From the NCBI RefSeq assembly GCF_046557915.1, contig NZ_JBHEBG010000001.1, forward strand, positions 1,612,001 to 1,676,000: a stretch of 64,000 nt of DNA, given 5' to 3'. The notes beneath the pieces were generated by a model. The model did no database searches. It was given only the letters and a program-made list of their open reading frames with translations, and was not told the DNA's origin. This DNA is from JBHEBG01 sp046557915 (lineage in GTDB: Bacteria; Bacteroidota; Bacteroidia; Flavobacteriales; Flavobacteriaceae). The position numbers were made by a program, and so were the translations under genes. This document shows, one piece after another, positions 17,602 through 28,600 of the stretch (its first letter is position 1; each line of letters opens with the position of its first letter).

Positions 17602-18504
17602 TTAGTTTTTTGTTAGGGTAAAGGCCTGGTTTTGTGAGGACCCCGAGAAATCGAGGCTCAGGTTGATGTCCCCTGTACAGGTCCCTACAGTGCCATCGCC
17701 GGTCACGGTGGTTATAAAGCCGCCTCCATAGTCCCATGGTTCATTGGAGCTTACCAGAACGGTCCCATCGGAAGGGTCTATGGTCACCAGTAAATAGGAG
17801 GTAGCCGTATTTATCACAAACGGGCGCACAGTATTTGGGAGTCGGAAGGTAAATTCGCCATCCGTTCCGGTAAATTCGGCAGGCACGGTCTCCCCCCCGG
17901 CATAATCTGCCCATACATCCGCTGTAACGGTGTAATTGCCCTGAAAGAGCGATGCATCGGGAAGGGCACAAAAGAACTGTACGGAATAGGCAAAGGGCGA
18001 GCTAAAGAAGGAACCGTTGAGCACGGTACCCTTACCTCTATTGGTAAATTCCCTGCCGTCCGTGAGCTTGGCCACCAACCTAATGATAAAAGAGTCCGCA
18101 CTGTCGTAATCACCGGCCTGCAGGCCCAATACGGTCAGGGCTTCGTCCAATGTAATGGTAACCTCACTTCTAGGAAACCCGAAGGGCCCTTCCGAAAAAG
18201 CGGAGGCAGGTACGGTCTTTACCAAGGTTTCTGTACCGGCATCTCCGTCATTTACGAACGTTATCAACAGGTCTACCTCTGATAGCAACGCCCCATTTTC
18301 CTCATCCTGGGCCTCCAAGGTAACGCTCCATGCCAGGGAACTGTCGAAGAAATCGAAGGTTCCACTGTTTACGGATACCGTCCTTAGCACCAGTCCCCTT
18401 TCCACGGTGTTTTGCACGTCGTCAATCAATTTGTCGTCCTCGCTACATGCCGCTGCGGTAAGCAGCGCTAGAGCGAGAGCCATATATTTTCTTATTTTTT
18501 TCAT
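17602..18504 (-). CDS. Outer-membrane lipoprotein of SusC/SusD operon (SusE-like position)
   Basis: Lipoprotein of 300 residues; signal peptide with lipobox ending at Cys20 (LLTAAACSEDD). The rest is predicted to be beta-rich, with two Ig-like halves (about 35-165 and 170-300), and matches no enzyme I recognise. It is the third gene after SusC and SusD on the minus strand, 29 bases from SusD, the position commonly taken by surface ligand-binding lipoproteins such as SusE/SusF. The presumed role is to bind the substrate at the cell surface. Like its two partners, it is clearly richer in G+C than flanking genes. Confidence 0.7.
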   Translation of the reverse strand: MKKIRKYMALALALLTAAACSEDDKLIDDVQNTVERGLVLRTVSVNSGTFDFFDSSLAWSVTLEAQDEENGALLSEVDLLITFVNDGDAGTETLVKTVPASAFSEGPFGFPRSEVTITLDEALTVLGLQAGDYDSADSFIIRLVAKLTDGREFTNRGKGTVLNGSFFSSPFAYSVQFFCALPDASLFQGNYTVTADVWADYAGGETVPAEFTGTDGEFTFRLPNTVRPFVINTATSYLLVTIDPSDGTVLVSSNEPWDYGGGFITTVTGDGTVGTCTGDINLSLDFSGSSQNQAFTLTKN

Positions 18505-18533
18505 GATCTAATTTTATATCGTTTTTTTGTCCA

Positions 18534-20264
18534 CTAGTTTGCCATCGGGAATGCCGGTCCGGTGGGGTTGTTGTCCCAGAACACCTGTTCGGCCAAGCTG
18601 GTCCTTTGGGTGATGTTGGAGTTGGAGGTCACGGCCTGGTTGGGGTAGAACATGACCCTTGGGAACGTTCCGGGGTCCGGTTCCCTGTTGGGCTGCAAGG
18701 TGGTGGGGAATCCCGTCCTCCTATAAAAGTTATATATTTCCACACCGTTGCCATAATGGGCCACAAAATAGTTCTCGGACAGGATGTTCCACCGGTCGTC
18801 ACCGCTTGCGGCCGCAAAGGCGATCCCTTCGGCCGTAATAAAATCCGTAACGTCCGCCGCCGAGGGTTCAAAAGATGTATCGGCATTGGGATCCAGCGAT
18901 ACAAAACCGCGGGCCTTGGCGATCTGTTTGGCCATTCCGGCCTCCAAGAAGGTCCTTGCGGCCCCGGCATCGCCATTTACAAGGGCCATCTCCGCCCTCC
19001 AAAAGTCCACCATAAAAGCGTTCAGTATCGGGGTAATGCCTACGCCATTACCGCCTAATGACGCTACATTGGTCTGTCCTACAGCACTGAAGGTATTATC
19101 GTCAAAACGTCCCCCGGCCGGGTATACGCCCCAAGTGCTTCTTAGCGGTCCATCTGGAGGTGTCCCTTGATCGTCCCCATGGTCCCTTCCCCAATATCCA
19201 TTGGGAAGCGCACAGAAAGTAAAACCGCCCGCGGTATAATGTGCCGGCGGTGTCTGCAGGGAGCACCGTATGGTCTGCTCGTCCGGTGGAAGCTCCTCTC
19301 CGGGCACCTCATTGGTCTGTCGATAGAAATAGTAACGTATCCTGGGATCGTTTTTCAATTGCATTTGGTTCACAAGCCAATTGGAAGTATAATCTGCAGG
19401 CCCGTTAGATATGTAGTTAAGACCGTAGCGGGGATGCCTGTTATCTGGCTGTGCCGCACTTGTTCCGGGCCAGTTCCAATCCAGGTCGTCCGCTGTATCG
19501 GTGATATAATTGCCCGAAGCCACAATGGCGTTGAAGGCCGCTACTGCTCCGGGATCTACCAAGCGGGTCTGGAGGTAGAGCTTCATTTTCAGCGTGTTGG
19601 CCGCCTTTACCCATTTGGTATAGTCATTGTTATAAAACAATTCTGTTGGAGGCGTAGCTGTTGCCGTATTGGTAAAGTTTGCTATGGCCTGGTCCAAAAG
19701 TGCCTGGGCCGCCGCGTAAACGGATTCGCCACTGTCCAATGAAGGGTTTAGGATCTCCGGTGCCTGTGCGGCCTCGGTATAGGGAATGTCCCCAAAAAAG
19801 TCCACCAGGGTACTGATGATATAGGCCTCTATGAACTGGGCAATGCCCAAATGTCTGGTAAGCCCCGCATCCTCTGCCAAGGGTGTCATATTTCTAATAT
19901 CCCTTAATATCCCTCTGTAGGCGTTGTCCCACTCATCGTCCACATCGGTGTCCTGATAGGTACTGGCATAATCCCTGCTCCGCATCTGCATTACCCTTGT
20001 AAGTTCCATGCCCAGAGGGGAGAGGCCATCACCAATTTGGAAACCACCTCCCGTAAAGTTATCGTTGGGATCCCCGCTTACATCACCGTCCAATTGTCTT
20101 GCAAAGTCTTCCTGCATGGAGGTTATGAAGAAATCGGGCCCTGCTTGGTCCGGGGTCAGGAAATTGGGGTCGCTGGTGATGTCCAGTTCGGTGGTCTCAC
20201 AGGAGGTCCCTATCAACAGCCCCACAAGGAGGGCCAATGCTATATATCTGTTTGTTCTTTTCAT
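18534..20264 (-). CDS. SusD/RagB family nutrient-binding outer-membrane lipoprotein
   Basis: Lipoprotein of 576 residues with lipobox Cys22 (GLLIGTSCETT). It contains the SusD-like helical core, including LVDFFGDIPYTEAAQ (about 133-148) and KWVKAANTLKMKLYLQTR (about 213-230), of the SusD-like_2 type. SusD proteins lid the TonB-dependent SusC channel and bind oligomeric nutrients at the surface. The SusC gene ends 17 bases upstream. No hydrolase is encoded in this operon, so the ligand cannot be deduced; peptides or other oligomers are as possible as glycans. Confidence 0.9.
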   Translation of the reverse strand: MKRTNRYIALALLVGLLIGTSCETTELDITSDPNFLTPDQAGPDFFITSMQEDFARQLDGDVSGDPNDNFTGGGFQIGDGLSPLGMELTRVMQMRSRDYASTYQDTDVDDEWDNAYRGILRDIRNMTPLAEDAGLTRHLGIAQFIEAYIISTLVDFFGDIPYTEAAQAPEILNPSLDSGESVYAAAQALLDQAIANFTNTATATPPTELFYNNDYTKWVKAANTLKMKLYLQTRLVDPGAVAAFNAIVASGNYITDTADDLDWNWPGTSAAQPDNRHPRYGLNYISNGPADYTSNWLVNQMQLKNDPRIRYYFYRQTNEVPGEELPPDEQTIRCSLQTPPAHYTAGGFTFCALPNGYWGRDHGDDQGTPPDGPLRSTWGVYPAGGRFDDNTFSAVGQTNVASLGGNGVGITPILNAFMVDFWRAEMALVNGDAGAARTFLEAGMAKQIAKARGFVSLDPNADTSFEPSAADVTDFITAEGIAFAAASGDDRWNILSENYFVAHYGNGVEIYNFYRRTGFPTTLQPNREPDPGTFPRVMFYPNQAVTSNSNITQRTSLAEQVFWDNNPTGPAFPMAN

Positions 20265-20281
20265 TTTTCTATTTTTTTATC

Positions 20282-23200
20282 TTAAAATGTTGCTTTTACA
20301 CTGAAGCCGTACCTTCTTGAACTGGGCCCGTTTAGGAATTCGAAACCGAAGCCGTTGCCCACGCCCGTACCGGAGGTATTGGGGTCAAAGTTGGCCCCGT
20401 TGGGTGTGTTTATGGCATCGTACCAGAGGTTGAAGCCAGTGGCGGTAAAGGAAAGGGAACCGAAAGGGGTATCCTTCAAATACCTTTTGGGCACGTTGTA
20501 TCCAAGGCTCACTTCCTGCAAACGGATCACCGTGGCATCATAGACCTGTAGCTCCGATGGCCCGTTAAGAACATTACTGAAGAAGTAATCCGAGTTGTTG
20601 ATCTGCGCATCGTTCACACGACCGTCGCTCTGCTGTACCCCTGGGAGTACGAAGGTGTTCTCCCTGTTTACGGTCTCCACGATAAGGCCCCTTCCCAACA
20701 GGGTGGATATGGTACTGGACCATATGTCCCCGCCTTGGGTGTAATTGAACTGAAAACCGAGGGTGAAGTTCTTAAAGGAGAAACTGTTGTTGAGGTTGGC
20801 CACCCAATCGGGGTTGGGGTCACCTATGATACCGTTCTGTGGATCCTGCACATAATCGCCCACGGCGTTCACCACAAGCTGTCCACTGTCATCCCTGAGT
20901 ACCCGGGTCCCAAAAATGACCCCCAACGGCTCGCCCTGTATGGCGGCATTTCCCAGATTACCAAAACCGGAATAAACAATTTGGTCCGTCTCTTGCCCCA
21001 AGTCGGTTACCTCGGTTTCATTGGCGGTAAAGTTAATGTTGGTGTTCCAATTGAAACCGCCCTCTTCCCTGTTCCTGAATATGTTGAGGCCCAGATCCAC
21101 TTCGATACCCTCGCCCTTTATTTCCCCAACGTTGGTGTTGGTACGGAAGAACCCTGAGGAAGGGTCCAATGGTTGGGATACGATGAGGTCCGTGGTGGTC
21201 CTTTGGTAGAGGGACACGTCCAAGGTGATCCTGCCTTCCCACCATCTGGATTCGATGCCCAGTTCTATCTCGGACACCTGTTCCGGTTTAAGATCGGGAT
21301 TGCCCAGTGTAAGCGGACTGGTATTGGTCACGATATTGGTGCCCGTGGCATCCTGAAAATCCTGGGTGTCCAAACTTAATCTGTTGGCCACGGGGAAATT
21401 ATCGGAATTTGCATCGGGGAACCCTGCCGACGTACCGTAACCGGCCCTTATCTTAAGGTAGTTGAGCACGTTCTCGCTCTTTAGCCCCTCAATGGCCTTG
21501 GTGGGCACAAAAGAGAGACTGGCACTTGGATAGAAGAGCGATCTGTTGTCCTTGGCCAGGTTGGATACCCAATCGTTCCTTCCCGCAAGTGTAAGATATA
21601 CGTAGCGGTCGTAATCAAATTCCAACTGGCCGTAAAGGCCTATCACGTTCCTTTCGGAGGAGTCCTGTATTTCGTTTTGGTTAAGAAAATTGAAATGTCT
21701 GAGTACCCCGAAGACCTGTTGGGCATCGCTGGATACCCCGCTCTGGTCGAAGATCTCCCTTCGTCCGTTGGCCCCTATGTTAAAGGTGGTGCCTATCTTT
21801 TCGGTAAGGTCGTAATCCCCGTTGATGGCCAGGTTATGGTCCCAGATGGTGTTGGTGTTGTTCCAGGTTTCATAAATACCACTGGCCAATCTGGGCTGCG
21901 GCACGTTACCGTTGATCCCCCCCTTGTTTTGGAAGTTGAGGTTGTTCTCGCTATAGACATCGAGGCCCGCTCGGTATACTACATTAAGGTTGTCGTTGAG
22001 CTGATATTGTAATGCCATATTACCAAAGACCCTGTTGGTCTCCTGTTCGGTACCGGCGTTGTTCACCGTCCATAATGGATGCTGTATGTCGTTACCGTTT
22101 CTATAATACACGCTTCTACCATCTATGGGACTTTGGAAGGGAAGACCCACTAGATCAACACTCCTTGGAGTAAAGAACAAGTCCCCAAAAACGGAAGATC
22201 CGGATCCTGTTGCCCCGTTGCCCTGGCTGAGTGCCACGGGAGGGGATATAAACTTGGTCCTTGCAAAGTTAAGGGTGCCCGATACGGTGAATTTGTTGCT
22301 TAGTTCCGCACGTCCTCCCACACTGATGTTGTTACGGTTAAGGCTGTTGCCCGGTGTAAACCCCTTATCTTTTAGGTAACCGTAGTTGGCGTTGTAGGAT
22401 ACCTTACCATCGGCTGAGGCCCCACTTACGTTGATGGAGGTGTTGGCCACGGTCCCCGTTTTAAAGAACTGTCCAAAACTGTCATAGGGCCTCCATTCAT
22501 AGCGTTGGCCTGCAAATTCAGGAAAACCCTGCTGCCCAGCTATAGATAAGGTATAAGGATGTGGTAAGGTACCGTTGGCGTCAAAAGCATTGCTGTTGCC
22601 CCATCCGGAAATACCACCTTGGTCAAAACTGGGCCCCCAGTTACTGAAGAACCATCCGAAGGCTTGGTCAAAGCCACCCCCGTATTGGTCCTGATATTCC
22701 GGGGTAGATGCGATCTCGTTGAAGAAGAAGGAAGAGTTTACGGTAATCTCGGTCTTTTTTGCCCCTTGTCCCCCGGCACCTGCCTTGGTGGTGATAAGGA
22801 TCACCCCGTTTCTACCTAGGGAACCGTAAAGTGTTGAGGCCGCAAGGCCCTTGAGCACGTTTACGCTCTCTATGCTGTTGGGATCCAGATCCAGGAACCT
22901 GCTCGACCCGTTGTTACCGTTGATGAAATCATTTCTAGACCCCTGTCTTCCGGAAGGGTTGGTATCCCCGTTGAAGGGCACCCCGTCGACTATGAAGAGT
23001 GGTTGATTGCTCTGGCTGAACGAGTTGTATCCCCTTATCACGATATTGGTACCGGAACCCGAGAGCCCGCTCTGGGCGGTAATGTTCACGCCCGATGCCT
23101 TTCCTGTGAGCACACGTCCAAGGTCGCCCTCGGTACGGTTCTCCAATTGCTCGGAACTTACCTCGGCCACGGCATATCCCAGGGCCTGTTTCTCCCTTTT

Positions 23201-23536
23201 GATGCCCAGGGCGGTAACGATGACCTCCTCCAATGCCTGGGCGTCCTCCTGCATCCGTACATTTATGGTATCGTCCGCCCCCACGTTGCGCCTAACGTCC
23301 TGTTGGCCGATATAGGAGAAGACCAGTACCTGTCCGGTGGCGGCCCCCACGGAGTAGTTGCCGTCGAAGTCCGTCTGGGTACCCGTTGTGGTACCGTCAA
23401 CAACGATGTTGACCCCGGGCAAGGGTAGACCGTCCTGGTCGGTGACCGTACCCGAAATCGTTTTTTCCTGGGCCAGTACCGATGTCATGGTAAGTAACAT
23501 AAGTACCAAAAGCCCCCAGTGATTCTTTAATTTCAT
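20282..23536 (-). CDS. SusC/RagA family TonB-linked outer-membrane protein
   Basis: TonB-dependent transporter of 1084 residues: signal peptide (1-22), carboxypeptidase-D-regulatory-like domain (about 25-110, ISGTVTDQDGLPLPGVNI), TonB plug (about 118-245, with LFIVDGVPFNG and SVNVLKGLAASTLYGSLGRN) and a 22-strand barrel ending with the terminal aromatic residue YGFSVKATF. It imports oligomers with its SusD partner, powered by TonB. It is the first gene of the operon. Sampled lines of the gene run at 50-57 per cent G+C against 37-43 per cent in neighbouring genes, a hint of different origin or expression-related codon use. Confidence 0.93.
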   Translation of the reverse strand: MKLKNHWGLLVLMLLTMTSVLAQEKTISGTVTDQDGLPLPGVNIVVDGTTTGTQTDFDGNYSVGAATGQVLVFSYIGQQDVRRNVGADDTINVRMQEDAQALEEVIVTALGIKREKQALGYAVAEVSSEQLENRTEGDLGRVLTGKASGVNITAQSGLSGSGTNIVIRGYNSFSQSNQPLFIVDGVPFNGDTNPSGRQGSRNDFINGNNGSSRFLDLDPNSIESVNVLKGLAASTLYGSLGRNGVILITTKAGAGGQGAKKTEITVNSSFFFNEIASTPEYQDQYGGGFDQAFGWFFSNWGPSFDQGGISGWGNSNAFDANGTLPHPYTLSIAGQQGFPEFAGQRYEWRPYDSFGQFFKTGTVANTSINVSGASADGKVSYNANYGYLKDKGFTPGNSLNRNNISVGGRAELSNKFTVSGTLNFARTKFISPPVALSQGNGATGSGSSVFGDLFFTPRSVDLVGLPFQSPIDGRSVYYRNGNDIQHPLWTVNNAGTEQETNRVFGNMALQYQLNDNLNVVYRAGLDVYSENNLNFQNKGGINGNVPQPRLASGIYETWNNTNTIWDHNLAINGDYDLTEKIGTTFNIGANGRREIFDQSGVSSDAQQVFGVLRHFNFLNQNEIQDSSERNVIGLYGQLEFDYDRYVYLTLAGRNDWVSNLAKDNRSLFYPSASLSFVPTKAIEGLKSENVLNYLKIRAGYGTSAGFPDANSDNFPVANRLSLDTQDFQDATGTNIVTNTSPLTLGNPDLKPEQVSEIELGIESRWWEGRITLDVSLYQRTTTDLIVSQPLDPSSGFFRTNTNVGEIKGEGIEVDLGLNIFRNREEGGFNWNTNINFTANETEVTDLGQETDQIVYSGFGNLGNAAIQGEPLGVIFGTRVLRDDSGQLVVNAVGDYVQDPQNGIIGDPNPDWVANLNNSFSFKNFTLGFQFNYTQGGDIWSSTISTLLGRGLIVETVNRENTFVLPGVQQSDGRVNDAQINNSDYFFSNVLNGPSELQVYDATVIRLQEVSLGYNVPKRYLKDTPFGSLSFTATGFNLWYDAINTPNGANFDPNTSGTGVGNGFGFEFLNGPSSRRYGFSVKATF

Positions 23537-24010
23537 AGAGTTTAAAGTTTTGTTAGTAATTAAATAAGTCCTTGCAACTGAGAAAGGTGGGCGGGAGAAG
23601 GGTATTGATAGCTAATTCAAATAATTACCCCTTAAAAAATGAGAACAAAACCGGGTAATGGAATTTGTTTCTCCAGAAGAAGTAAGGCCTCTCACCGCCT
23701 CACCTTTACAATTGCGGGGTAAAACAAGAGAAATAAACTAGCTTGGATGCTAACGCCGACGGGCATAAACATAAAATCCGACGTGCGTTAACATTTACAA
23801 AATCCGAGATTTCGCTCAACAGACCAAGGAATGGGTAACGGAAAGAATTCGAAGGTTTTTGAAAAACCTATAGGAGTATGTAGGTCAATTGTTTTTTCGT
23901 TTACGAAATACCACAGAACCATGCTTGGTGATTTGGACAAAACTAGTTTTGCCACAACACTCTTTTTTTAGCGTCTCTTTAGAAACTAATCATTTTTTGG
24001 AATAACAGTT
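23537..24010. other. Divergent intergenic region between SusC operon and esterase
   Basis: 473 bases that should contain the promoters of both divergent genes. The only clear element is the palindrome at 23938-23951. I see no small gene or RNA structure that I can name. Confidence 0.5.
23938..23951. promoter_or_regulatory. Palindromic CAAAACTAGTTTTG, possible two-way promoter box
   Basis: A perfect 14-base palindrome that contains the Bacteroidota -7 consensus TAnnTTTG (as TAGTTTTG) on each strand. It lies 59 bases before the esterase start on the plus strand. A TTG at 23925-23927 is 16 bases upstream, slightly short for the usual spacing. On the minus strand it would be far (about 400 bases) from SusC. 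It could equally be an operator. Confidence 0.3.
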
Positions 24011-25117
24011 ATGAAAGAACTAACTACGTTAATTTTCGTTGGATGTTTATTAATTGCTTGTCCAACGGCCAGTGCGCAAGTGGAACAATTTACATTGTCG
24101 TCCAATATTTTAAACGAAGACCGTGAAGTTTATGTGCAATTACCCCTGTCATACGACCCGCAGGCCAAGTATCCTGTGGTATTTCTGACGGATGCCCAGT
24201 TTCATTTCAATATGGTTTCCGATGCCCTTCAAATGCTTTATCAAGGTGGATTCCCTAAAGTTATTCTGGTAGGTATTCCTCACAAAGACCGACTTAAGGA
24301 CCTAACCGCATCAAAGACCGATGAATCTCCAACAAGTGGGGGCGCATTAAGTTTTTTGCGATTTATCAAAGAAGAGCTGTTGCCAGAATTAAGCGCTAAG
24401 TACGCAATATCAAAATACAAAGTGCTTATGGGGCATTCTGCCGGAGGCCTGTTTTCTGTATTCGCTATGGTTAACGAACCTTTACTTTTCAACGCCCACA
24501 TTGCCATTACACCTACGGTTAGATGGGATAATTTGGCCATTTTTAAGACTTTTCCAGTTCGTTTTTTTGATGATTTCGTTACACAAAAAAAGCGACTGTT
24601 TCTAGGATTGGGAAATGAAGTGGGGAAGGAACGAGAAGGAGTTGTACAGTTGAAGGAACTTTTTGAGAGTCATTTGGCCGATTCTCCTCAATTTACCTAT
24701 ACCGAATTTTTGGACGAATCGCATTCCACTGTACCTTGGGTAGGATACTGGGCTGGACTAAAAACCGTTTTTGGAGCCTTCAAATTATCCAATTATAGAG
24801 ATTTGCCGTTGGATGATATAGTAAAGTATTACGCAAGGGTAGGTGCGGAGTATGATGCCGATATACGAGTTCCCCAAAGGATATTGTTGGATTTGGGAAC
24901 AACGGCTATGGAAAAAAAAGAGTACTCACTAGCCAAAATTATCTTTGAATATTATAGTGAAAACTACCCTAAAATACCGTTTCCCAAACGCTATTTGGGA
25001 GACATCCACTTTGAGCAAGGCAATTTTAAAACTGCAAAAAACTGCTATTTGCAGGCATTGGACATTTTTCCTTCCGAATATGTAAAATCCAAAATAGCCG
25101 AAATCGATGGGTTATGA
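24011..25117 (+). CDS. Secreted alpha/beta-hydrolase (esterase family) with C-terminal TPR
   Basis: Protein of 368 residues with a signal peptide (about 1-22, ending SASAQ-like TASAQ). The body is an enterochelin-esterase/esterase D type alpha/beta-hydrolase: nucleophile motif GHSAGG (141-146, Ser143) and a C-terminal histidine in DESHSTVPW. A tetratricopeptide-like tail (about 295-365, YLGDIHFEQGNFKTAKNCYLQALDIFP) follows. It probably cleaves an ester bond in the periplasm or outside. It is divergent from the SusC operon, so a link to that operon's substrate is possible but not shown. Confidence 0.82.
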   Translation: MKELTTLIFVGCLLIACPTASAQVEQFTLSSNILNEDREVYVQLPLSYDPQAKYPVVFLTDAQFHFNMVSDALQMLYQGGFPKVILVGIPHKDRLKDLTASKTDESPTSGGALSFLRFIKEELLPELSAKYAISKYKVLMGHSAGGLFSVFAMVNEPLLFNAHIAITPTVRWDNLAIFKTFPVRFFDDFVTQKKRLFLGLGNEVGKEREGVVQLKELFESHLADSPQFTYTEFLDESHSTVPWVGYWAGLKTVFGAFKLSNYRDLPLDDIVKYYARVGAEYDADIRVPQRILLDLGTTAMEKKEYSLAKIIFEYYSENYPKIPFPKRYLGDIHFEQGNFKTAKNCYLQALDIFPSEYVKSKIAEIDGL

Positions 25118-25635
25118 CGACCACGTAATTAAGTTTCTTATGCTTGATCGCAATTAATAAGAGATTATTTTCCCACTTTGATTTTTCCATAATTATTGGC
25201 AATAATTATAAGTTTTTTGACACTATTTTGCTCAATTAACCAAGAGTACCGATTATTTTGATTGATTGGGTAAATAGAGTGATGAAACGGAAGAATTTAT
25301 AACATAAAGGTCCGGAGCTATTTATACCTTTAACTTTTAAAAAGAACGCTAAGGCTATACCTGTGAACTTGCAGAAAAAGAGTACTTAGCAGGAAGGCGA
25401 ATCAGATTTCTTATGAATTCGGCAATAATAAGACGGCCTGATGATACCAAAATTTCTCAGAATGCCTCGTTCTACCATGTTTTTTTAAAAATCTAAATAC
25501 ACATTGAAACATTATTCTCCCATTTAAGTAATCAATCCTTGATTCTTAGAGGCCTTGTAAAATTAGTTAGCAGCTTCAAAAAAAGATTCTAGTAAAAAAG
25601 TTAGTATAAAATAATACAATCAAACCTACTTTAAA
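25118..25635. other. Intergenic region before the 153-bp-repeat protein
   Basis: 518 AT-rich bases with no convincing reading frame on either strand, no repeat shared with other parts of the window and no recognisable RNA. It presumably holds the promoter and a long leader of the following giant gene. Confidence 0.45.
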
Positions 25636-28600
25636 ATGATAAAAACTGTACATCAAATATTGGACATTGGCAATCTAATTAAAAAACCAAAGAAAGCCGT
25701 TATAGTACTTTCCTTGGCATTCGGCATGTATAGCTGGGTATCTGTTGCTCAATGTACACCTCAAGATTTTTCAACAACCTTCAATACAGGTACGAATAGT
25801 ACGTTTCCGGGCCCAGACCCTAATTGGACTGGTCAATGGATTACGGGCCCTTCAAGTGCTTATGCACCTCCATTAGGAGGGGTTCAAACACCAGGATCTG
25901 TAGGAAATCTTGGCGCGTGGGTAGCTGCTCCGGCTGGATCAAATTGGATAAGTATCGATTTTGGAAGTGGAATTTCAATTATACATTCTGATGCCGATGG
26001 CGATGGTGTAATTAATGAGACCTCAGCATCCAATGGACCAACAGGGGATAACGTTGCGGTTAGATTTACAAATACATTTACACTGCCACCATTGGCAAAC
26101 CCTAATGACTTTGCACTTTCTTTTGGTATAGCTTCGGATAACTGTATTTCTGAAATTAGAGTAAATGGGGTCGTTCAAGTTGGAGCAGTAGCCGGTTGTG
26201 GCCCTTTGAGTACAAGATTTAATCCACTTGAAAATGTAACATTAAGCAATAACTGGCAAGTAGGTGCAAATACAGTTGAAATAGTGGCTATTTCAGCACC
26301 CTTTGCTTTTGGGTTTTTAATTGCGAATGCGACTGTTTGTTTCGACCCAGATACTGATGGGGATGGAACGCCGGATTCACTAGACCCCGATCCGAACGAT
26401 CCATGTATTGACGATGGTACTATAGGCGATGAGGACACTTCAAATGGTATTTGGCAAGCGGCTGATTGTGACGGTGATGGCGAGGACAACGGTACGGAAA
26501 ATACCAACGGTACAGACCCTTTTGACCCCTGCGATGTAACCACGACTTCGGTACCTGTAGATCCCATGATGCCGGGCACCGCAGCGCAAAACGCGTACGA
26601 TGTTTGGGCCGCCTCGGATTGTGATGGTGACGGCGAGGACAACGGCACTGAAAATACCAACGGTACGGACCCCTTCGACCCCTGCGATGTTACCACGGCC
26701 TCGGTACCTGTAGATCCGATGATGCCGGGCACAGCTGCACAAAACGCGTACGACGTTTGGGCAGCTTCAGATTGTGATGGTGATGGCGAGGACAACGGTA
26801 CGGAAAATACCAACGGTACAGACCCTTTTGACCCCTGCGATGTTACCACGGCTTCGGTACCTGTAGATCCCATGATGCCGGGTACCCCCGCGCAAACTGC
26901 ATATGATATTTGGACAGCTTCAGATTGTGATGGCGATGGCGAGGACAACGGCACTGAAAATACCAATGGTACGGATCCCTTCGACCCTTGTGATGTTACC
27001 ACGGCCTCGGTACCTGTAGACCCCATGATGCCGGGCACCGCTGCGCAAAACGCGTACGATGTTTGGGCAGCCTCCGATTGCGATGGAGACGGCGAGGACA
27101 ACGGTACTGAAAATACCAATGGTACGGACCCTTTTGATCCCTGTGATGTTACCACGGCTTCGGTACCTACCGATCCCATGATGCCGGGCACTGCTGCGCA
27201 AAACGCATACAACGTTTGGGCAGCCTCCGATTGTGATGGCGACGGCGAGGACAACGGTACAGAAAATACCAATGGTACGGACCCTTTTGACCCTTGCGAT
27301 GTTACCACGGCATCGGTACCTGTAGATCCTATGATGCCGGGCACCCCTGCACAAAACGCATACGACGTTTGGGCTGCCTCCGATTGCGATGGCGACGGCG
27401 AGGACAATGGCACAGAAAATACCAATGGTACGGATCCTAATGATGCCTGTGATGTTACCATAGCCATGGTACCTGTAGATCCCATGATGCCGGGCACCCC
27501 TGCGCAAAACGCGTACGACGTTTGGGCGGCCTCCGATTGCGATGGCGATGGCGAGGATAACGGTACTGAAAATACCAACGGCACGGATCCTTTTGATCCT
27601 TGTGATGTTACCACGGCCTCGGTACCCATAGATCCGATGATGCCAGGTACCCCTGCGCAAAACGCATACGACGTTTGGGCAGCCTCCGATTGCGATGGCG
27701 ATGGAGAGGACAACGGCACTGAAAATACCAATGGCACGGATCCCTTCGATCCTTGCGATGTTACCACAGCCTCGGTACCTGTAGATCCTATGATGCCGGG
27801 CACCCCTGCACAAAACGCATACGACGTTTGGGCAGCCTCCGATTGCGATGGCGATGGAGAGGACAACGGCACTGAAAATACCAACGGCACGGATCCCTTC
27901 GATCCCTGTGATGTTACTACGGCCTCGGTACCTGTAAATCCAATGATGCCGGGCACTGCTACGCAAAACGCATACGACGTTTGGGCGGCCTCCGATTGCG
28001 ATGGCGACGGCGAGGATAACGGTACTGAAAATACCAATGGCACAGATCCCTTCGATCCTTGCGATGTTACCACGGCCTCGGTACCTGTAGATCCGATGAT
28101 GCCGGGCACCGCTGCACAAAACGCGTACGACGTTTGGGCGGCCTCCGATTGCGATGGCGACGGCGAGGATAACGGCACTGAAAATACTAATGGTACGGAC
28201 CCTTTTGATCCCTGCGACGTTACCACGGCTTCGGTACCTACCGATCCCATGATGCCAGGAACTGCTTCACAAAACGCTTACGATGTTTGGGCCGCCTCCG
28301 ATTGCGATGGCGACGGCGAGGATAACGGCACTGAAAATACCAATGGTACGGATCCCTTCGATCCCTGCGATGTTACCACGGCTTCGATACCTACCGATCC
28401 CATGATGCCGGGCACCCCTGCACAAAACGCGTACGACGTTTGGGCCGCCTCCGATTGTGATGGCGACGGCGAGGACAATGGCACCGAAAATACCAATGGT
28501 ACGGATCCTTTTGATCCCTGTGATGTTACCACGGCCTCGGTACCTATAGATCCTATGATGCCGGGCACCGCTGCGCAAAACGCGTACGATGTTTGGGCAG

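Noticed and set aside
26175..28250. A 691-residue open frame on the minus strand inside the 153-bp repeats, and other long antisense frames there
   Set aside because: These frames exist only because the repeat unit is a multiple of three and its codons lack antisense stops. They have no start context, no family and show the same 51-residue period.
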